Of a stretch of 60,000 nucleotides of DNA, positions 54,801-60,000 are shown piece by piece. Source of the DNA: Hydractinia symbiolongicarpus (lineage: Eukaryota; Cnidaria; Hydrozoa; Anthoathecata; Hydractiniidae). The position numbers and the translations under genes are program-made. The notes under the pieces were generated by a model that saw nothing but the letters and a program-made list of their open reading frames with translations, searched no databases and was not told the DNA's origin. How positions within the stretch are numbered: position 1 is the stretch's first letter; each line of letters starts with the position of its first letter. Location: assembly GCF_029227915.1 (NCBI RefSeq), contig NC_079877.1:29353851-29413850 (forward strand), written 5' to 3'.

Positions 54801-57800
54801 GTCAAAACGTAAACATTGAAACTCTATTGAAACTTTATACCACGGTGATAAAATATTTTATTCTGTTGCTGTGAACCTAACATTATAAACTATGATGTAT
54901 GGAAAGATACTTTGTTAAGCAGAGTATTTCAGCTAAAATTTGCAGGGTATTATTACAAGATTTATAGTTGACCTGAGCTGAAGCTAGCCACAAAACCTGA
55001 AGCTAGCCACAAAAGTAAGGAGGCATTCCTTACTTTTGTGGCTAGCTTAAGGTTGGTAAAAGATAACACAAGAAGTAATAACGATGAATAGCACAAAATG
55101 CACTTATACCAAACTAAATGAAAAACTTTGGAGAAAACCACAAAATAGCTTATAGCTAGCTGTCTGTATTGCTACCTACTGACACTGACAACGTTAGCTG
55201 GCCTGCTATATATATACGCCAGTTATAGCCAAGATAATAAAATGATTTTACTAAGATTTACATGGATGTGATGGTATCTTTATTAGCATATAGAAGCATA
55301 GAAAACATAGACAAAAAGAGATCTTTTCCAAACATAAGCTATGCAACTTTTAAAATTGCAGATTAAACGTCAATTTTACTAACCGTGTCCGAGATACGCA
55401 AATCTTCACTTAAATCTCAGAAGATCAGGATTTTGTTCGAGCTTTCAGCCGAAACTAGAAGCTGTGTGTTCCACAGCTAATAATGTGTGTTGGATTTCAA
55501 GGATTTATTTTTGTTGTATTTTTTAGGTTGCAGACGAGCTTGTTCAAGAATTTAGTGAACAAAGCATGAAGAGTGCAATGACAACTGTTGATCAAGTGAG
55601 TATATTATGTTGTCATCCAACTATTTGTCAAAGTTGCAAAATTGCATTAGTGCACTGGCAACAACTTGTGCTCCTGCATTTTTATGAATGACTCTTTGTG
55701 GAGGAAGGGCTAAGATGTTCAAAATAAAAGACTAAAAGTATTACTGCGTACATTTCGGCATCATTGTCAACATACACGTGGGAATTTTTCCAAAAAAAAC
55801 TAGTGAAAAAAATAGATTTCATTTGTTCACCGGGTTAGATTTCAGTCTTGCAACTTTTGCAACTATTAAGTTGCTCATTCTAAACTTTCTCTCTCTTTGT
55901 GTGTCTATCTTATGCAATGATTTATAGTCTTATGATCAGAAAAATATTCGACGTCGCGTGTATGATGCACTGAACGTACTGATGGCGATGAACATCATTT
56001 CAAAAGAGAAAAAAGAAATCAAATGGGTTGGACTGCCGACGAATTCGGCGCAAGAATGTAAACACCTGGAGGTATTTATTTTCAACTTTATAAAATTTAG
56101 GCAATCAATTTCTAGATAACCCTATTGTTTAAGCATTGTGTTGAAAACTCCTCCCAGGCTGGTAATTGTTTACCGAGGCTTGGCAACTTAATATATTTTC
56201 AGTTAAGATATTTTTAACTTACATCTTCTTTTAAATCATTAATAATTTTTTTTTCAAAAAACAAGGAATAGCGTAGTGTTCTTGCATCTTACTTTTCGCA
56301 CCTTGTCTGTATAGATGGTATGAGGATTCATTGTTGTTCAATTTCGTTTTGTGTCTACATCAGATTGTTGTTCTATCTTCTTGATTGATTGATTGATTGA
56401 TTGATTTTACTTTTAGTTTGCAAACACATATTATTCCCCCGTACAAATTAAATTTCAAATCCTTTGTAGGACCAAAAGAAGGAGAGAATTGAAAGAATTA
56501 AACAGAAGCAGCAACAGTTAAAAGAGCTAATAGTACAAGTAAGAACTACCTTCTTTCTTCTTCGTCCTTGACGAGAAATCTACCCAATTGCCTGTTAAAT
56601 ACAATTCATAAAGAAGTACTTTTAATAATTACGTGAAACATTTACATTCCAGCAAATTGCGTTTAAAAACCTAGTCGAGAGAAACAAGATTGCTGAAAAG
56701 AAAACTGGTCCTCCGCAATCCAACGCTTGTATCCATCTTCCCTTCATTATTGTAAACACGAGCAAGAAAACAGTGATAGATTGTAGTATCTCCAGTGACA
56801 AGTGAGTTTCTCCCGTTTACAAACATAATGAATGAAGATAAAGCGAAATTATCTAAGAAGTTATAGTTGCTTTAAATCTTCTCAACTCTCACATTTTAAA
56901 ACTCACTTTTCAAACGCAATAAAATTTCGTCACATATGATATATATAAATAACACTAAAACAAATTTCTGAGGATTTGGAACACATTCACATGACCAACG
57001 TTGAAACTTGGAATTTTTTTATCAAAGTTTTGTCAAAATTTGATTTGTCATTAGTCATGTCATGGTCATGGATTAGTTGTGATCATGGTCTCTGTTGTAA
57101 ATAGCAGGCTAACTGTGTATACACTAATTAATTTCGGCTAATAAAATATGTGCTTCGTGAGAATTTAATTTTATAGTTTTGCTGTTTTCTTAGGTCTGAA
57201 TATCTTTTTAATTTCGACGAAGCATTTGAAATTCATGATGACATCGAAGTTTTAAAGCGAATGGGTTTGTCATTCGGGCTAGAGAAAGGAGAATGTAACC
57301 ACGTAAACTTAAAGTCTGCAAGAAGTATGGTCCCAACAGCACTGGAACCTTATGTTATGCGTAAGCTGTTCATTGTTATATTTTGTTGTTGTTTACGTTA
57401 CAGGAGCTCCACTACACGCAAGTTACAAACTGTCTTTAAATACTTTAGAAATGGCGAACGGTACTTACGGTGACATGGAACTCATAGCATTAGATAGGTA
57501 TGTCAAATTCCATTATCCCCCCTCCCCCACCACGCCATCGGAAAGACTATGGTATGGGCGGCAGAAGTAATTTCAAATGGTCAATTTATTTACTAGAAAC
57601 GCAAAAAATTCGATATCACCTTTGGCAACGCCACTTTCATCGGAGGTACGGTCGTCGCCAGGTCCTTCCACACATCGGCAATCATCGCGAAAAAAACGAC
57701 CATCAACGTCCACTTTGTCGGCAGGTACTGCTAAGCGCGTAAGAAACTATGTATCGTCTCCGCAAGTAAAGTCGGAAAATGACACGGACAACGAAAGTGG

Positions 57801-57828
57801 GGACGAGAATAGTGCGGAGACGTTTTAA
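39585..57828 (+). CDS. TFDP: Transcription factor DP (E2F dimerisation partner)
   Basis: Fourteen exons chain in phase: 39585-39633, 43570-43688, 44617-44722, 49213-49352, 51396-51490, 51770-51829, 52385-52502, 55527-55595, 55928-56071, 56470-56538, 56653-56801, 57194-57360, 57404-57497, 57597-57828 (1,611 nt, 536 residues, stop TAA at 57826). DP proteins pair with E2F factors in the nucleus to bind cell-cycle promoters. Conserved parts: DNA-binding winged helix (about 205-300), with [15 protein letters not shown] and the DEF box [17 protein letters not shown]; dimerisation coiled coil (about 301-373); and the region [19 protein letters not shown] to [14 protein letters not shown]. The N-terminal 190 residues are Ser/Thr-rich and unlike known DP. 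The protein is longer than vertebrate DP1 (about 410). The start at 39585 is the least certain part; ATG at 44623 (478 residues) is the alternative. Confidence 0.93.
40611..40642 (-). ncRNA. Hammerhead-ribozyme-like core remnant downstream of the Penelope ORF
   Basis: The minus strand reads CTAATGAT, then the hairpin GGGAGA-AGGA-TCTCCC, then GAAACATC. This resembles the hammerhead core CUGANGA / stem II / GAAA with a G-to-A change in the first box and an unpaired T before stem II. Penelope-like elements are known to carry hammerhead motifs in their terminal regions. Stems I and III were not resolved, so activity is doubtful. Confidence 0.35.
41191..41542. mobile_element. 352-bp inverted-repeat element nested in the Penelope-like element
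   Basis: GGCCTATCAATAAG (41191-41204) is the reverse complement of CTTATTGATAGGCC (41528-41541). Removing the interval brings two pieces of the Penelope reading frame together in frame (ILRP before, VRRVLRQHK after), so it is a later insertion. The body has no reading frame and contains repeated GAGCAATT/AATTGCTC-type motifs. A clear target duplication is not seen beyond one base. Confidence 0.8.
42225..42290. repeat. Second copy of a retroelement 3'-tail sequence
   Basis: TGGCCCCTTCTGGAAATAAT at about 42225 matches TGGCCCCCAGTGGAAACAAT at about 43387, just before the (TTA)n tail of the CR1-like remnant. A related ATATCCCTCGA..TTG.TGAGGCTA block also occurs near 40300. These look like 3' tails of related non-LTR elements. 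Confidence 0.5.
42370..43503 (+). mobile_element. 5'-truncated CR1/jockey-type non-LTR retrotransposon remnant with (TTA)n tail
   Basis: Broken frames on the plus strand give [30 protein letters not shown] (RT catalytic YADD, followed by a stop), [37 protein letters not shown], and a tail typical of this group ([32 protein letters not shown]), ending at 43252. The 3' end is a (TTA)n microsatellite at 43429-43503. Stops and frameshifts show it is dead. The tail stops about 65 bp before DP exon 2. Confidence 0.85.
45120..45440. repeat. Dispersed repeat copy B in DP intron 3
   Basis: Same repeat family as 5540-5920, in the same orientation, with blocks TGACGTCA, CCCAGGTTTGGGAAACTTAC, TAGTTACC, ACGGTGAAAAATGACT, TTTCCAAGTTTTAAGTG and TCATTAATTTAA. 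It has no palindrome arm like that of copy A. Confidence 0.7.
45736..46165 (-). mobile_element. Non-LTR retrotransposon fragment (RT YADD block and C-terminus), minus strand
   Basis: Minus-strand translation shows [20 protein letters not shown] (YADD at 46121-46132). After a frameshift comes [20 protein letters not shown], matching the RT region after the catalytic motif. Further on, [14 protein letters not shown] followed by [19 protein letters not shown] (45736-45843) fits the usual C-terminal tail of CR1-like ORF2. It is degenerate and internally deleted. Confidence 0.7.
46166..48329. repeat. Repeat-rich part of DP intron 3
   Basis: It contains two diverged direct copies of a sequence of about 160-bp (about 46930-47095 and 47465-47620), both ending TTTTCAAAAAATAACT, with a related fragment at 47270-47370. 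Near 46190-46235, CACGCACC and GGTGCGTG form a short inverted repeat. No reading frame is credible. Confidence 0.45.
48330..48490 (-). mobile_element. Non-LTR reverse-transcriptase fragment (GVPQ..ILGPLLF motif), minus strand
   Basis: 48330-48395 on the minus strand encodes [17 protein letters not shown] followed by NYLVD, a clear RT motif (usual form [20 protein letters not shown]). Upstream codons (to about 48490) are broken by frameshifts. It is in the same orientation as the YADD fragment at 46121. Confidence 0.8.
49353..51395 (+). other. DP intron 4: no gene content
   Basis: A 2-kb AT-rich intron. Near its end CCACAATGTCACAAAAT occurs twice about 31 bp apart (51222 and 51253 regions). 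Nothing else was recognised. Confidence 0.5.
51865..52115. repeat. Diverged direct repeat of about 100 bp, in DP intron 6
   Basis: Two blocks share GTCTGT, a CGC-rich part, GAAATGCG, TATA, AGGACAGG/AGGATAGG, GTGGATTTTTCCACG or GTGGATTTATCCACG, and TAGT. They start near 51868 and 52018. Their ends include the palindrome-like GTGGAT..ATCCAC. It is probably an old repeat family. Confidence 0.5.
52385..56071 (+). CDS. TFDP: DP gene exons 7-9: winged-helix DNA-binding domain
   Basis: Exons 52385-52502, 55527-55595 and 55928-56071. Exon 7 starts with a basic stretch (SKRRRTPNR) and the [15 protein letters not shown] helix. Exon 8 gives [12 protein letters not shown]. Exon 9 gives [16 protein letters not shown] and [17 protein letters not shown], nearly identical to animal DP1/DP2. 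The [11 protein letters not shown] recognition helix and the DEF box, which contact DNA and the E2F partner, are intact. The linker between exons 8 and 9 ([11 protein letters not shown]) differs from the vertebrate one. Confidence 0.95.
53315..53746. mobile_element. MITE-like element with 16-bp terminal inverted repeats
   Basis: TTTTTTTATAAGAAAC at its left end (up to 53330) is the exact complement of GTTTCTTATAAAAAAA at its right end (53731-53746). Subterminal copies of GTTTCTTA and GAGGCT/AGCCTC-type motifs recur inside. No reading frame. Related GTTTCTTA-rich sequence lies at about 52145-52345. DP intron 7. Confidence 0.65.
54316..54764. mobile_element. MITE-like element with 29-bp terminal inverted repeats
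   Basis: The left end AAACAGTCAGGAAGAACTGA, continuing TAATTAGC (54316-54344), matches the reverse complement of 54736-54764 at 27 of 29 positions. The 449-bp body is non-coding. DP intron 7, about 570 bp after the previous element. Confidence 0.75.
55000..55048. repeat. Perfect 22-bp hairpin with partial tandem copy
   Basis: 55000-55021 is the exact reverse complement of 55027-55048 (5-nt loop GGCAT). The first arm's CTGAAGCTAGCCACAAAA is also present as a direct copy just upstream (about 54978-54995). The intron transcript would form a strong stem-loop. Confidence 0.85.
56382..56405. repeat. (TTGA)n microsatellite
   Basis: Short run of TTGA units in DP intron 9, about 65 bp before exon 10. 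Confidence 0.85.
56470..57828 (+). CDS. TFDP: DP gene exons 10-14: dimerisation region and acidic tail
   Basis: Exons 56470-56538, 56653-56801, 57194-57360, 57404-57497 and 57597-57828. The first two carry the coiled coil ([19 protein letters not shown], then [12 protein letters not shown]). The next carry the conserved beta/alpha part ([27 protein letters not shown]). The last exon is Ser/Pro- and Lys/Arg-rich ([11 protein letters not shown]) and ends in a short acidic tail ([17 protein letters not shown]), shorter than the acidic C-terminus of vertebrate DP1. Confidence 0.93.
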
Positions 57829-60000
57829 TTAGCCTTTCACGACTATTTTTGTAACAAAGGAAATCATTCAGAGGTGTGAAGTTTATATACTGTGACTGTG
57901 CAAAGTGGACATAGAAATGTGATGTTGTTGGAAGCACATCTCATGGAGTTATGGCATGAGAGAAAAAAGAGATTTAGCTGTGTTTATATTTGAATCCAAA
58001 TAATTTTCGACATTCCGCAGATGTATTTCGATGATGCTTTTCGTATAATTTTGCACGATGTATACATTCTCCGTGAAGGAGAATTATTGGTTGTTTGTTT
58101 TTTTTTTTGAAATATGTCAAGGGAAAGGGTCTTCACCATTTTGTCGAGGAAAGTGGATATTTTTGGATGTGTTTGTAGTTTCAAGTCGTATCTGTTTTTC
58201 AGTAACAAAAACGTTACAGATGCACTTGAAATGTCGTTTCACGCAACTACTACTATTAATTTTCGTAAACTTAAAAATGGTTAATGTCTTTTCCATTGAC
58301 GTGGGCCACCGAAAAACCTGGAACTTTATTTTAAACACAAAAAAAAACATTAAAAACGATATCTTTAAAATTTCTCTCGATACACATGGATATCTGTGTT
58401 GTAGTATTAACATCGAAATGATTGTTCCGTTTTTAAGTGTAACTTTTCAACATTATTTCTTTTGCATTCATTGTTTTTCCTATCGTGTCGCTTCCTTGAA
58501 TGTAAAATCTAAGCTGTAATTTTTTTACCGTTATCGTAATCCCGTGCCAGTTTTGAAATGTGTAGAGAAATTGTTTTTATTTTTATTTTGAACAATCTCT
58601 GACCAGTAGCTTTGTTCTTTACAAACTTTACTATGAAAATCTTCATTAATGTTATTCTTGTTATATTGTAAATATTTCATTCCTAATGTCATCTCACCAT
58701 TTTTCTGTATGCGTTCTCCTTTCGACTTCTTGTTCTCGTTTTGTTTTTAACTTCTTGTAAACAATGCTACCAGTGTAGATTTTGCTCTAAAAGATTTCCG
58801 CACAATGTTAGGATTTTGTTCATGGCCGAACTATTATAACATGTTTTGTATTGAAAGTATAGTCGGTGTATGATTGTGTATATATATATAACATTTACCT
58901 AACTTTAACGTATCAATAGATAGAAATATTGGAAAATTATCACCTATTTGTTTTATATGGAATACCTTTCGAATTTAAACCAAGGGAAGCAAGAAAGCTT
59001 AGCAGCTTCAAACTTCATAAGTGATTCTAAAACCTCACTTTCAACGTTTAATTACAAGCATATCTCTCCGTCTGAATAACTTCCTGCATATTCATAACGT
59101 AAATATTATGTGTTTAAAATTTTGAACTTTCGTTTTTGTTTGAATATCTTACTATTTTCTCTCTTTTATGTCATCACACTATAAATAAGTTATATAGTGG
59201 AGGCTAGATGTGCCATATTTTCGAAAAAATGCCATCCCACGTTCTGTTTTTAAAAATATGTTTTGTTTATAAACCACGTCTTGTCAAGCCGGGAGATCCA
59301 GCATATTTCTCTTACCACTGAGAAATCGGAATGGTTTATTTGGGAGGCATTGCGCTAAATCACAAACAAATTTCCTGGAGTCGGAATACTGACGTCACTT
59401 TTTAAATGGTTACTTTTAATGGTCTTTACTCACCTACTTTACTCACCCAAACAAATATGATCAATTTTCCTATTTATTTATTTTGTGTTAATTGTTGGAT
59501 TTCCTTTAAAAAAATTCGTTTACATCTAAGCTTGAGTATGAGATTTTTAATGCCCTCGTAGAAAGCTTTGTTAACTAGGCCACGTTTTGTCCACCGCTGA
59601 TGCACTGTCATTCTTTAATATTGCTGCCCTGATTTTCTGCTTCTTCGTGGTCACACCAGCTTAATTTCACATTTTATTTCAATATCGTGCGGCCACAAGT
59701 AAAAATGATAAACAATGAAATTTTGCTGTGTAATGTTTTAGGCTAGTCGTACTTCACTTCGCAGTATAACTCAATTAGAAGTCTTCTTTATTTACCCTAA
59801 CATTTTGTATAGTTTTTATTCTCTTTGGAACTTTAAGAATATGCGCATGCGTGTGTTAGTTGTAGCTCGAATTGTTAAAGTAAACGGATAATGAAAACCA
59901 AATCCGACGGGTTCCATCCAAATGTAAATAAGTGCTACCAAGCCCTGGGAGACAAGGTTGTGTTTTTCGTTTCTTTTTAACGAAACTACTTTCTTCAGTG
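57829..60000 (+). other. DP 3' UTR and downstream sequence
   Basis: AT-rich, with no canonical AATAAA seen and no gene I can support. An open frame of 153 codons at 58058-58519 (+) and an overlapping antisense frame are F/L/I/K-rich with no domain pattern; they probably fall in the 3' UTR. The poly(A) site cannot be placed. Confidence 0.5.

Noticed and set aside
58058-58519. 153-codon open frame after the DP stop codon, with an overlapping antisense frame
   Set aside because: Phe/Leu/Ile/Lys-rich, no domain, most likely in the DP 3' UTR. Nothing supports translation.

Overview
This window is animal nuclear DNA, AT-rich, with many short GT-AG introns and scattered remains of transposable elements. 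The retroelement set (a Penelope-like element with a GIY-YIG endonuclease, and CR1/jockey-type non-LTR fragments), the gene structure and the sequence of the recognisable gene suggest an early-branching metazoan. A cnidarian, perhaps a hydrozoan, is the best guess, but the species is inferred and not shown. Nothing bacterial, viral or organellar was seen, and no tRNA, rRNA or CRISPR.

Region 1 (1-36945, + strand) is the 3' part of one giant gene whose 5' end lies before the window. I could chain 54 coding exons that all join in phase. They sum to 21,474 nt, giving 7,157 residues and a stop at 36943-36945. The order is: about 4,360 residues of ephrin-receptor-like (GCC2/GCC3-type) cysteine-rich modules with many N-glycosylation sequons; a non-modular membrane-proximal domain with a tetra-arginine cleavage-like site; one transmembrane helix at 22970-23035; and about 2,450 cytoplasmic residues. 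The cytoplasmic part holds DPxTG/PVGG beta-type repeats, a very long charged coiled-coil region, and a C-terminal globular domain with an HCLAH motif like a degenerate zinc-protease helix. I do not recognise the protein as a named family. It is the best candidate for something undescribed.

Region 2 (36946-39584) is intergenic. It has a poly-T run, an inverted repeat just past the giant gene, and two sequences matching the E2F/DP consensus upstream of the next gene.

Region 3 (39585-57828, + strand) is a 14-exon gene for transcription factor DP (the E2F dimerisation partner), 536 residues in my model. Its winged-helix DNA-binding domain, DEF box and dimerisation region are very well conserved. 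Its first introns are full of mobile-element debris: a Penelope-like element on the minus strand split by a small inverted-repeat element, a CR1-like remnant ending in (TTA)n, and minus-strand reverse-transcriptase fragments. Two further inverted-repeat elements and a perfect hairpin lie in later introns.

Region 4 (57829-60000) is the DP 3' UTR and downstream DNA, with no gene I can support. The two genes have no evident functional link beyond adjacency and shared orientation.
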